From Nannocystis punicea (GTDB lineage Bacteria; Myxococcota_A; Polyangia; Nannocystales; Nannocystaceae), in contig NZ_CP114040.1 in the NCBI RefSeq assembly GCF_026965555.1, positions 9,150,001 through 9,214,000 of the forward strand: a DNA stretch of 64,000 bases, in the 5' to 3' direction. A program made the position numbers and the translations under genes. Below are positions 1 through 6,694 of the stretch, one piece after another. How positions within the stretch are numbered: position 1 is the stretch's first letter; each line of letters begins with the position of its first letter. The notes under the pieces are model-generated. The model was not told the DNA's origin, made no database searches, and saw only the letters and a program-made list of their open reading frames with translations.

Positions 1-406
1 GCGCGACGCCCTCGCCGACGACGTAGAGCTCCTTCGTCGAGCGGCCGCCGATCGCCCGCGCCGCCGCGATCGGGAGCTTCATCGCGGTCCGTTTCTTGAT
101 GTTGCCGCCGGCGAAGCGGTGCACCTCCTTGTCGGTGACGACGAAGAGGTCGCCGTCCACGAATGACAGGTCGCGGACGAGATCCTTGATCCCCGCCAGG
201 CGCTCCGTCTCCGCGAAACCGTTGGCGCGGAAGAGCAACGAGAGCTCGTTGTCGAAGTCGTCCATGTCCCAGACCTGGAACCCGAGGATGACCTCGTCCG
301 GCCCCACCACCGCCATGCGGAGCGCCTCCACCATGAGGTCGCCGTACTCCTCGGGATGCATGTCCTTGGGCATCCCGTCGAGTATATCCGCCGCGAGCTC
401 GAGCAC
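1..406 (-). CDS. Partial hypothetical protein (C-terminal side beyond the left edge)
   Basis: An open minus-strand frame runs off the left edge with no stop, so the 3' end is missing. The visible part reads as a soluble protein, for example VLELAADILDG, then GPDEVILGFQVWDMDDFDN, then FVDGDLFVVTDKEVHRFAGG, with myxobacterial codon use. The short DGDLFVVT-type strands could belong to a repeat or beta-propeller protein, but I recognise no family. The start is uncertain: a GTG at 406 begins the convincing part, and methionines lie a little downstream. The frame stays open further upstream but the residues there (Arg, Ser and Pro-rich) do not look coding, so a frameshift near 410-440 is possible. 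It follows the hydrolase gene in the same direction with about 110 bases between. Confidence 0.5.
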   Translation of the reverse strand, partial: MLELAADILDGMPKDMHPEEYGDLMVEALRMAVVGPDEVILGFQVWDMDDFDNELSLLFRANGFAETERLAGIKDLVRDLSFVDGDLFVVTDKEVHRFAGGNIKKRTAMKLPIAAARAIGGRSTKELYVVGEGVA

Positions 407-498
407 ACGCGCGTGTCGCCGGCCCGCGGCGGCGACCGACGTGCAGGGCCGCGAGCTCCGGGTCGATCCGAGGCGCGGACGCTGCAGGACCTCGACGA

Positions 499-512
499 GG
501 TCCTGAAGGACA
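499..512. repeat. Short hairpin of the TGTCC/GGACA family, after a stop codon
   Basis: GGTCC-TGAA-GGACA lies three bases beyond the stop codon of the hydrolase gene (stop at 516-518). The stem is GTCC/GGAC. In gene orientation the sequence beyond this stop begins AGACCTGTCCTTCAGGACC and closely matches the sequence beyond the stop of the unrelated gene at 21125. It could act as a terminator or as a dispersed palindromic element. Confidence 0.5.
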
Positions 513-515
513 GGT

Positions 516-1592
516 CTAGAGATCGGCGTCGATCTGCCGCATCAGGCCGAGGAAGTCGGCGAACACGCGGACCTCGGTGAGCTTGCCGCCGGCGACGCGG
601 TAGTGCGTGCTGCCGCCGACCTCGACGCTCCGACCGGTGGCAGCCTTCCCGCGGAAGGGGCCGTGGTGGGTGCCGCGGAGGGTGAAGCGCGCGGCGACGC
701 GGTCGCCGTCGACGAGCAGATCCTCGACCGTGTAGTGCAGGTCGGGGAAGGCGGCGCGCAGGCCCCGGATCGCCGCGAGGACGCCCCCGGGCCCGCGCGC
801 GGTGCCGGTCGCCGGGTTGTAGTAGGCGACGTCGGGCGCGAGCAGCTCGGTGAACGCGTCCTCGCGGCCGGCGTTGAGCGCCTCCTCGTAGAAGCGCAGC
901 ACCGGCCGCTCGATCGCCTCGGGCGCGCCCGCGAGCGCGGCGATGACGTCGGCGGAGTCGCCGACCGAGCCGGCGATGCCGCCCTGGGCCGCGATCATGT
1001 CGAGGGTGACGCGGTGGTACTCGGGGAAGTAAGAGGCGACGCAGTCGGCGAGCACGAGGCAGCGGAAGCCGCGGTCGTTGGCCTCGCGCACCGTCGTCTG
1101 CACGCAGACCTCGGTGGTCACGCCGGCGACGAGCAACGCCTCGACCCCGTGGTTGCGCAGGACGGCCTCGAGGTCGGTGGCGTGGAAGGCCCCCTTGCCG
1201 GGCTTGTCGATCACCGGCTCGCCGGGCGCGGGCGCGAGCTCGGGCACGAAGTCCCAGCCGGGCTCGCCGCGGACGAGGATCCGCCCGCGCGGCCCGGGAT
1301 CGCCGATCCGCAGGCCCTCGCGGCCCTGCGCGCGCTTGGCCGGCGGACAGTCGCTGAGGTCGGAGCGGTGGCCCTCGCGCGTGTGCACGACGAGGAGGCC
1401 CGCCGCCCGCGCGGCGGCGAGGACGGCGCGGGTCGGGGCGATGGTCCGCTGCAGCTCGCGCACGTCGTTGCCGAGCGCCTCGCCGAAGCCGCCGGAGAGC
1501 AAGAAGTCGCCCTGCATGTCGATCACGAGCAGGGCGGCGGCGCGCGGTCGGAAGCGGAAGGACGCGGGTCGGGCAGGGACGTGCAGCTCCAC
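516..1592 (-). CDS. Isochorismatase-like cysteine hydrolase fused to a SnoaL-like domain
   Basis: A 358-residue protein with two parts. Residues about 18-220 form an isochorismatase-like cysteine hydrolase. The expected Asp is D25 in ALLVIDMQGDF, the Lys is K130 or K133 in VIDKPGKGAFHATDL, and the nucleophile is C163 in AGVTTEVCVQTT. These enzymes hydrolyse amides, ureas or vinyl ethers; the substrate is unknown. Residues about 225-350 (RFYEEALNAGREDAF, then YNPATGTARGPGG) form a SnoaL/NTF2-like domain usually found as a separate small protein. The start is GTG at 1592, only two bases from the predicted end of a group II intron. The gene is divergent from the LysR gene at 4134, which is a natural candidate regulator. 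Confidence 0.85.
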   Translation of the reverse strand: MELHVPARPASFRFRPRAAALLVIDMQGDFLLSGGFGEALGNDVRELQRTIAPTRAVLAAARAAGLLVVHTREGHRSDLSDCPPAKRAQGREGLRIGDPGPRGRILVRGEPGWDFVPELAPAPGEPVIDKPGKGAFHATDLEAVLRNHGVEALLVAGVTTEVCVQTTVREANDRGFRCLVLADCVASYFPEYHRVTLDMIAAQGGIAGSVGDSADVIAALAGAPEAIERPVLRFYEEALNAGREDAFTELLAPDVAYYNPATGTARGPGGVLAAIRGLRAAFPDLHYTVEDLLVDGDRVAARFTLRGTHHGPFRGKAATGRSVEVGGSTHYRVAGGKLTEVRVFADFLGLMRQIDADL

Positions 1593-1665
1593 TGGTAGAT
1601 CCTACCCTTCCTTCGGTCTTGCCGAGTACGGCTGTTGCCCCGGAGGAAGGGCAGGACCCCCGTTC

Positions 1666-1698
1666 AAACCGTGCATGCGGATTTCCCGCACACGGCTT
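1666..1698 (-). ncRNA. Group II intron domain V
   Basis: The minus strand reads AAGCCGTGTGCGG, a GAAA-type loop, then CCGCATGCACGGTTT. This folds as the 34-nt two-helix domain V hairpin with the catalytic AGC near its base. It lies just downstream of the maturase stop codon, where domain V belongs. Confidence 0.85.
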
Positions 1699-1723
1699 AC
1701 CGGTGGACTTTCGGGCCGTTGCA

Positions 1724-3151
1724 TTACGCTGCCTCCGGGTACTGCACGGTCCCCCGCAGACGATGGAGGCCGTGGTTGTGGAAGAAGTCGCGTGTCCAGA
1801 CCTTGGCCTCCCCCGCGTGGAGATGTCGACCTTTGCGCTTCACCATGAAGGCGCGGAGTCGACTCCATACGTAGGTGTCGATCTGGTTGAACTTCGCGGC
1901 GGCGTTCCCGGTGAGGAAGTAGTTGGCCCAGCCGCGCAGCACCGGATTGATGTCGCGGATGATCACCCGCACATCTTTGACCCCGTGGCGGTTACGACCG
2001 GTCAGCTCCTTCACACGCTGTCGCACCCGCGTCAAGCTGCGCGTCGAAGGCCAGCGCTGGAGGAAGTACGCTCTGCGGCGTTCCTTCTCCCAGATCGGAC
2101 CGGACATGCGCTTACGCAGGTGACAGCCGAGGAAGTCGAAGCCTTGCCGTCCCCGGCTCAGCTCGACGCGCCTCGTCTTCTCGGGATGCAGCTCGAGTCG
2201 AAGTCGACGCAGGATCTCGCGGACCCTGACCTCGGCCTCCTCGCACGCCTTCCTGGTCCTGCACAGGATCACGAAGTCATCGCAGTAGCGCACGAGCTCG
2301 CCCAGGTGGGCGTGCCGTCGCTGCCACAACTTGTCGAGGACGCCGAGGTAGATGTTCGACAGCAGCGGTGAGATGACCCCGCCCTGGGGTGTCCCCGAGA
2401 GCATCGCCGTCACCTCGCCGTCTTCCATCACCCCGGCTTCGAGCCATTGCCGCACCAGCTTGAGGACCCTTCGATCCGAGATCCGCATCTCGACGAGCTT
2501 CATGAGTCGCTCGTGATCGATGCTGCCGAAGTAGTCGCGGATGTCGGCGTCGAGCACATGGTTTCCACCTCGCGCTCCCAACACGCGCAGGCGCTCGAGC
2601 GCCTGCGTCGCGCTGCGCTTCGGCCGGAAGCCATACGAGCACGGAAGGAAGTCCGCCTCGAATATCGGCTCCAACACCAGCTTCGCCGCCATCTGCACCA
2701 CTCGGTCCCGGACTGTCGGGATCCCCAGCGGCCGCTTCTTCCCGTCCGCCTTCGGGATGTACCGCCGCATGACCGCGCTCGGCCGGTACGTCCCCGCCTC
2801 GAGCTCTGCACCGATCTCTTCGAGGAAGCGATCGACGCCGAGCTCTTCCACCTCGGCCAGCGTCTGGGCATCGATGCCCGCTGACCCCCTGTTCTTCTTC
2901 ACCCGCCTCCATGCTTCCTTCAGGACGTCACGCCTGAAGATGCGGTCGTACAGCGCATGGAAACGTCTTCCCGGATGCCGCTTGGCTGCGGCCCACAGTC
3001 GGCGTCGAAGTTCTCGCACTTTGTCACGTGGCCTGCGCCGCGTGGGGTTGTTGGGACCTGTCCTGCAGGCCATGCCCTCGCGCTTACCTTCTTCTCCGAC
3101 ACGACCACCCCAGGGGCCCTTCCCTCCGGCGGCGTTGTTCTGCGCCGCCAT
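1724..3151 (-). CDS. ltrA: Group II intron reverse transcriptase/maturase
   Basis: Intron-encoded protein of 475 residues, needed for splicing and retrohoming. The reverse transcriptase core is intact: IPKADGKKRPLGIPTVRDR around 132-150, FLPCSYGFRPKRSATQAL around 168-185, SGTPQGGVISPLLSNIYLG around 252-270, and the active site YCDD at 289-292 (a variant of YADD). The maturase/thumb region with RGWANYF follows. The protein ends soon after it with no HNH endonuclease domain, as in endonuclease-less intron classes. The frame is open far upstream, beyond the intron boundary, so I chose the ATG at 3151 (MAAQNNAAGGKG), inside the intron with a G-rich stretch upstream. ATG at 3073 is an alternative. 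Confidence 0.9.
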   Translation of the reverse strand: MAAQNNAAGGKGPWGGRVGEEGKREGMACRTGPNNPTRRRPRDKVRELRRRLWAAAKRHPGRRFHALYDRIFRRDVLKEAWRRVKKNRGSAGIDAQTLAEVEELGVDRFLEEIGAELEAGTYRPSAVMRRYIPKADGKKRPLGIPTVRDRVVQMAAKLVLEPIFEADFLPCSYGFRPKRSATQALERLRVLGARGGNHVLDADIRDYFGSIDHERLMKLVEMRISDRRVLKLVRQWLEAGVMEDGEVTAMLSGTPQGGVISPLLSNIYLGVLDKLWQRRHAHLGELVRYCDDFVILCRTRKACEEAEVRVREILRRLRLELHPEKTRRVELSRGRQGFDFLGCHLRKRMSGPIWEKERRRAYFLQRWPSTRSLTRVRQRVKELTGRNRHGVKDVRVIIRDINPVLRGWANYFLTGNAAAKFNQIDTYVWSRLRAFMVKRKGRHLHAGEAKVWTRDFFHNHGLHRLRGTVQYPEAA

Positions 3152-3622
3152 CGCCGGTACTACGACCCCCTCGGACTCCCGCTGCACAGCGCTCGACTTC
3201 GCCTTCGGCTTATACGAGCCACCTTGCCCCGACACGGGCCGTGCAGACGGGCCTCTCCTGTTCCGCATCGCTCCTTGAACGCGTGCTGCGCCCCCTACCC
3301 CGGGTGGACCCCCCGCGCTTTCTGTTCCGGACTCGTGCGCGGTGGACGTGGCCTTCGCCGCGAAGTGATCGGCTCGGCTCCCCCATTGTTTCTCTGACGA
3401 GGCTGCAGGCTTCACTTGATGTTGCGGCCCGCGTTCTTGCTCCCTCCGTAGAGGCTCTTGACGCCCCGCTCGGGCCGCGAGGATCTCTCCTCGCGCCTGG
3501 GGCCTGCTACCGGGCGCTCCGGCGCTTACCCGGACGGGACTTTCACCCGCTGGAACGGTGCAGCATGACGCGGCCGACCCGCCCCCTCCGGGGTCCTGCT
3601 CGTCCGTGTCTTCAGGACGCAC

Positions 3623-4133
3623 CACCCGGCGAGAGTAGCGGGGCCAGAGCCCGCGGTCGAGGACAGAGCGGGCCGATCGGGCAGATCGAGCGCGCTCGGG
3701 GGTCGAGCGTGCGGGCGTAACGCGATCGCGGGCCAGGCTGCGCCGCGCTGTCGGCGACCCGTGCGTCGTCGCTGGGCATAACCTGGCCTTCGAGACAGGC
3801 GGCGCCCTCGCGAGTGGTCCGACGCCGAGCACAGCAGGGCGACCGTAGCGCTTCGATCGACGCAGGAGTAATTGTGGTCCGGCGGGCGCAGCGCGCCGCG
3901 GTGATGCTCCACGCGTCGGTCCCATGCTCGCAGCGCTGCGAGCATCCGCCGCATGGGAACGCACGCTCGTCGAACATTCTGCGTCCACGCAGTCCACGCC
4001 GACGACGGTCGGTCGAACGCACACGGTGTCGGTGGACGGCGAGGTCGAGGTGGGATCGCTTCGGCCCGACGGCAGCGAGCGCGGCTCACACAGGCTCTGC
4101 TACGCTGCTGCTGCCCGCGTGCGGGTCGCAGCC
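3623..4133. other. Divergent intergenic region between the intron and the LysR gene
   Basis: About 510 bases with no convincing gene. It would have been the regulatory region between the hydrolase and the LysR gene before the intron arrived. The notable content is the perfect 22-bp palindrome at 3924-3945. Open frames here have Arg- and Ser-rich translations and look like shadows. Confidence 0.5.
3924..3945. promoter_or_regulatory. Perfect 22-bp palindrome upstream of the LysR gene
   Basis: The 11-base arm ATGCTCGCAGC is followed immediately by its exact reverse complement. It is centred about 200 bases before the LysR start. It may be a regulator binding site or a cruciform-forming element. 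LysR boxes are usually shorter interrupted repeats, so assignment to this LysR protein is only a guess. Confidence 0.45.
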
Positions 4134-5006
4134 ATGGATCTACGCCACCTCCACACGCTGGTCGTGCTCGCCGAGGAACTGCACTACGGACGCGCCGCGC
4201 GACGCCTGCACGTCGTGCAGTCGGCGGTGAGTCGTACCGTGCAGGACCTCGAGCAAGAAGTCGGCGCGCTGCTCTTTCGCCGCACGCAGCGTCGGGTCGA
4301 GCTGACGGCCGCCGGTGCAGCGCTCGTCCGACGCAGCCGGGCGATCCTCGCCGACGCGGCCCGGGCCGCCGACGAGTGTCGGGCGGTGAGCGAAGGCAAG
4401 CTCGGCCGACTCCACGTGGCGATCTGCGGGGTGAGCGGCCTCGGCTATCTACCCGAGGCCTTGCGAGCCTTCGCCGCCATGAACCCTGCGGTGGAGATCG
4501 AGCTGTCGCGGCGAGGCTCCGCCGAGCTGGGCGCCGCCCTCGCCGAAGGGCGCCTCGACGTCGCGTTCTCCCACACGCCGCTCGAGGACGATGCGGTCGT
4601 GGTCGAACCCATCCGCTCCGAGCGCCTGTGCGCCATCCTCCCCACCGACCACCCGCGGGCCCGGGCGCGAGCAGCTCCGGCCGCCGACCTGCTGCGCGAC
4701 GTCGTCGCCATTCTCCCCCGCGTGAGTGCGCCGGAGATCCACCGCGCTCTGATGGCGCACGCGCGGGCGCATGGGGTGCCCGCTCCACGGGTCGTGGAGG
4801 TCGAGGACGTGAGCGTCATGATGACTCTGGTGGCGGCGGGACTGGCGGTCTCGCATCTGCCGGAGGGCGAGGCCCGCCTCTACCGCGGAGTCGTCGCCGT
4901 GCCCGTCGAGCCGGTCTACGAGATCACGCTCCATGCCATGTACCGCAAAGACCACGCCTCACCGCTGATCGCCCTCCTCCTGGCCGAGATGCGCCGCGGT
5001 CGGTGA
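4134..5006 (+). CDS. LysR-family transcriptional regulator
   Basis: A 290-residue one-component regulator of normal LysR length. The start MDLRHLHTLVVLAEELHYG begins a winged helix-turn-helix that includes AARRLHVVQSAVSRTVQDLE (residues about 18-37). The rest is a periplasmic-binding-protein-like effector domain. The frame is open further upstream, but the family start is at 4134. It is divergent from the cysteine hydrolase, beyond the intron, and followed on the same strand by a Rieske oxygenase. It could control either; the effector is unknown. Confidence 0.88.
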   Translation: MDLRHLHTLVVLAEELHYGRAARRLHVVQSAVSRTVQDLEQEVGALLFRRTQRRVELTAAGAALVRRSRAILADAARAADECRAVSEGKLGRLHVAICGVSGLGYLPEALRAFAAMNPAVEIELSRRGSAELGAALAEGRLDVAFSHTPLEDDAVVVEPIRSERLCAILPTDHPRARARAAPAADLLRDVVAILPRVSAPEIHRALMAHARAHGVPAPRVVEVEDVSVMMTLVAAGLAVSHLPEGEARLYRGVVAVPVEPVYEITLHAMYRKDHASPLIALLLAEMRRGR

Positions 5007-5025
5007 TGCTCTGCGGGCATCACCG
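5001..5025 (+). terminator. Hairpin over the LysR stop codon
   Basis: CGGTGATGC and GCATCACCG are perfect 9-base arms around a 7-base loop. The TGA stop of the LysR gene lies in the left arm. There is no T tract. It may reduce read-through into the Rieske gene. Confidence 0.45.
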
Positions 5026-5078
5026 GACCTGAAAGATGTCATTGGCGTCGCGCCCTGGCGCGGCCTCATGCTCGAGTC

Positions 5079-6167
5079 ATGTCGATGACGAACACGGGCT
5101 CCGCTCGCACTCCGCCTCCCCTCGAGATCGTCCCCGATCAATGGTACGCGGTGCTGGAGGCCAGGAAGCTCGGCGCCCGCCCCGTCGCGCTGCGGCGGCT
5201 CGGTGACGACTTCGTGCTCTACAGGACGGCGAGCGGCGCGATCGGGTGCTTCACCGATCGCTGCCCCCACCGCGGCGTCGCCTTGAGCCTCGGGCGCGTC
5301 GCCGGCGAAGAGCTCGAGTGCGGCTACCATGCCTTTCGCTTCAGCACCGACGGCGCCTGCACTGCCATGCCCTGCGACGGGCCCGGTGCGAAGATCCCGG
5401 CGGCGATGCGCGCCGCCGCGTTCCCGGCCCGGGAAGCGCACGGGCTCGTGTGGATCTGGTGGGGTGCACCGCGCGAGCGGCTGCCGGAGATCCCGTGGAT
5501 CCCCGAGGTGCCTTCGGACGATGCCGCCGCGAGCGACACCTCGTTCGTCTGGCCGGTGCCCACATTCCGCGCCATCCAGTCGTCCTTCGATTACCACCAC
5601 GCGCCGGTGCTGCACGGCAGACGCTCGCTGCGGTTCACGCCGATTCCTCGCTTCATGCGGCTCGACGAAGTGGCGTGCGACGCCGAGGGTGAGCGCATCG
5701 AGTTCAGCGGGGTCCTCCGTGATCCGCAGCGATCGGACGAGAGCGGGGTCCGCTGCCACACGAGTTTCCGGATGCCTGGGCTCTCGTACCTCCGGATCGG
5801 CGCGTTCGGGCGCTTCGCGGTCTTCGACACGCCGATCGACGCGGGGACGACCTTCCGGTTCTACCGCAACATCTCGAAGGTCGGTCGCGCTCTCGGGTTG
5901 GGCAAGCTCCTGGCGTGGGCAGAGCAGCAGCTCGACCTGCGATGGGGCACCCAATTCAAGGAGGATCTGCCGATGGTGGTCACGCAGGCCCACCCCGGCG
6001 AGTTGTTCTCGGACACCTTCGCCAGAGCCGACGCAGGCGCGGCGCAGTATGAGCGCTTGCGCAGGAAGCTCCTGCGCACCGCGCGGGCACGGGCGCCCGA
6101 GTATCCGCTCCCGGTACGCCTCCGGCTCGGGAGCGAAGCGCGCTCGCTGGACACGAGCGCGGGCTGA
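5079..6167 (+). CDS. Rieske non-heme iron oxygenase
   Basis: A 362-residue protein. The N-terminal Rieske [2Fe-2S] ligands are C62/H64 (RCPHRG) and C81/H84 (CGYHAFRF). The C-terminal domain has a mononuclear iron site that fits D171, H174 and H179 in DYHHAPVLHG. Members mono- or dioxygenate, demethylate or desaturate aromatic and terpenoid substrates with electrons from a separate reductase. No reductase is adjacent; the PNPOx-FNR-ferredoxin fusion at 32653 is a possible partner elsewhere in the window. The substrate cannot be told. The start MSMTNTGSAR gives the normal length before the first Rieske strand. Confidence 0.9.
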   Translation: MSMTNTGSARTPPPLEIVPDQWYAVLEARKLGARPVALRRLGDDFVLYRTASGAIGCFTDRCPHRGVALSLGRVAGEELECGYHAFRFSTDGACTAMPCDGPGAKIPAAMRAAAFPAREAHGLVWIWWGAPRERLPEIPWIPEVPSDDAAASDTSFVWPVPTFRAIQSSFDYHHAPVLHGRRSLRFTPIPRFMRLDEVACDAEGERIEFSGVLRDPQRSDESGVRCHTSFRMPGLSYLRIGAFGRFAVFDTPIDAGTTFRFYRNISKVGRALGLGKLLAWAEQQLDLRWGTQFKEDLPMVVTQAHPGELFSDTFARADAGAAQYERLRRKLLRTARARAPEYPLPVRLRLGSEARSLDTSAG

Positions 6168-6272
6168 GTCCGGCCCTCGTCTGCGACGAGCCGGCCGTGA
6201 AGCGGCGAGACGCGTGGTCGCGCCGCGAGGGTGATGGCCCCTTCGTCTTCGACGGGGCGAGGTGTCGGATCG

Positions 6273-6294
6273 GGCGAGCGCTTGCGGGCTCGCC
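6273..6294. terminator. Hairpin between convergent genes
   Basis: GGCGAGC and GCTCGCC form a perfect 7-bp stem with an 8-base loop. It lies between the end of the Rieske gene (6167) and the end of the short peptide gene (6331), so it could terminate from either side. It is followed by the GC-rich stretch GGGCCCTGGCCC. Confidence 0.4.
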
Positions 6295-6330
6295 TGAACC
6301 AGCGCGGGCCCTGGCCCGGGGGCTCAGTTG

Positions 6331-6384
6331 TCAGGTGAGCCCGAGCTTGAACGCGCCGGCTTTGATTTTGGACTTGGTCTTCAT
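6331..6384 (-). CDS. Very short basic peptide MKTKSKIKAGAFKLGLT
   Basis: A 17-residue open frame has one of the best ribosome binding sites in the window: AGGAGG six bases before its ATG (CAGGAGGAACCATGAAG). The peptide is strongly basic, with a KxKxKIKAG start and no signal peptide. Codons such as AAA and ATC are AT-richer than neighbouring genes. It is divergent from the ferritin-like gene at 6695. Its KIKAG core resembles the GVRAG core of the peptide at 29705-29824. It could be a RiPP-like precursor, a signalling peptide or a leader peptide. No modifying enzyme is adjacent. Confidence 0.5.
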   Translation of the reverse strand: MKTKSKIKAGAFKLGLT

Positions 6385-6694
6385 GGTTCCTCCTGGGGTG
6401 GTACGGAGGGTCGTCCGACGCACGTGGCTTCGCGCGTCGCGGCGAGCCCCCCGAGGGATGACAGGTGCCGCGATCCGATGTCGCGTCGCGCGAGCAAAAA
6501 CTCCGCCTCGCGTGATCGCGCGTCGCCCGGCAGGGCCGGCGCCCGCACCGACGCCGCCGACACCGGTGCTCACGTCGGTCACGGGCCTCCGGGTCCCGAC
6601 ATCCAGAGAAGATCTCCGCGGAGGAGAAACGGCGACGACTCGCGGCGCAGCGCCGCGGGCTTTCCTGGGCGACGGAGATGCGCCATGGTTACGC
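6385..6694. other. Divergent intergenic region, peptide gene / ferritin-like gene
   Basis: About 310 bases between two divergent starts, so it should hold both promoters. It contains lower-GC patches, but I cannot place -35 and -10 boxes with confidence. Open frames across it have low-complexity Arg-rich translations. Confidence 0.35.

Larger units (their letters stand above)
1595..3622 (-). mobile_element. Group II intron, apparently full length (~2.0 kb)
   Basis: On the minus strand the element begins at 3622 with the group II 5' consensus GTGCG. Within 80 bases follows a domain I-like stretch containing GGGTGAAAGTCCCG. It then carries the reverse transcriptase/maturase gene (3151-1724), a domain V hairpin (1698-1666), and a long domain VI-like helix whose arms include CCTGCCCTTCC and GGAAGGGTAGG. 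The 3' end is placed after TAC at 1595, giving the usual AC terminus; an uncertainty of a few bases remains. No decay is visible, so splicing and mobility are plausible. It sits in the divergent intergenic region between the LysR gene and the cysteine hydrolase, transcribed toward the hydrolase. Confidence 0.85.

Noticed and set aside
603..1598. Long plus-strand open frame opposite the hydrolase
   Set aside because: The composition (Ala/Gly/Arg/Asp with no hydrophobic core) and the clear family match on the other strand show it is a shadow of high-GC codon use.
1661..1700. CGTTCAAACC considered as a tRNA T-loop
   Set aside because: It is the edge of the group II intron domain V hairpin; no acceptor or anticodon stem surrounds it.
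3152..4024. A 766-residue version of the reverse transcriptase with a long N-terminal extension
   Set aside because: The extension crosses the intron 5' boundary at 3622 and reads as Arg/Ser/Pro-rich shadow sequence. The family start fits ATG 3151.
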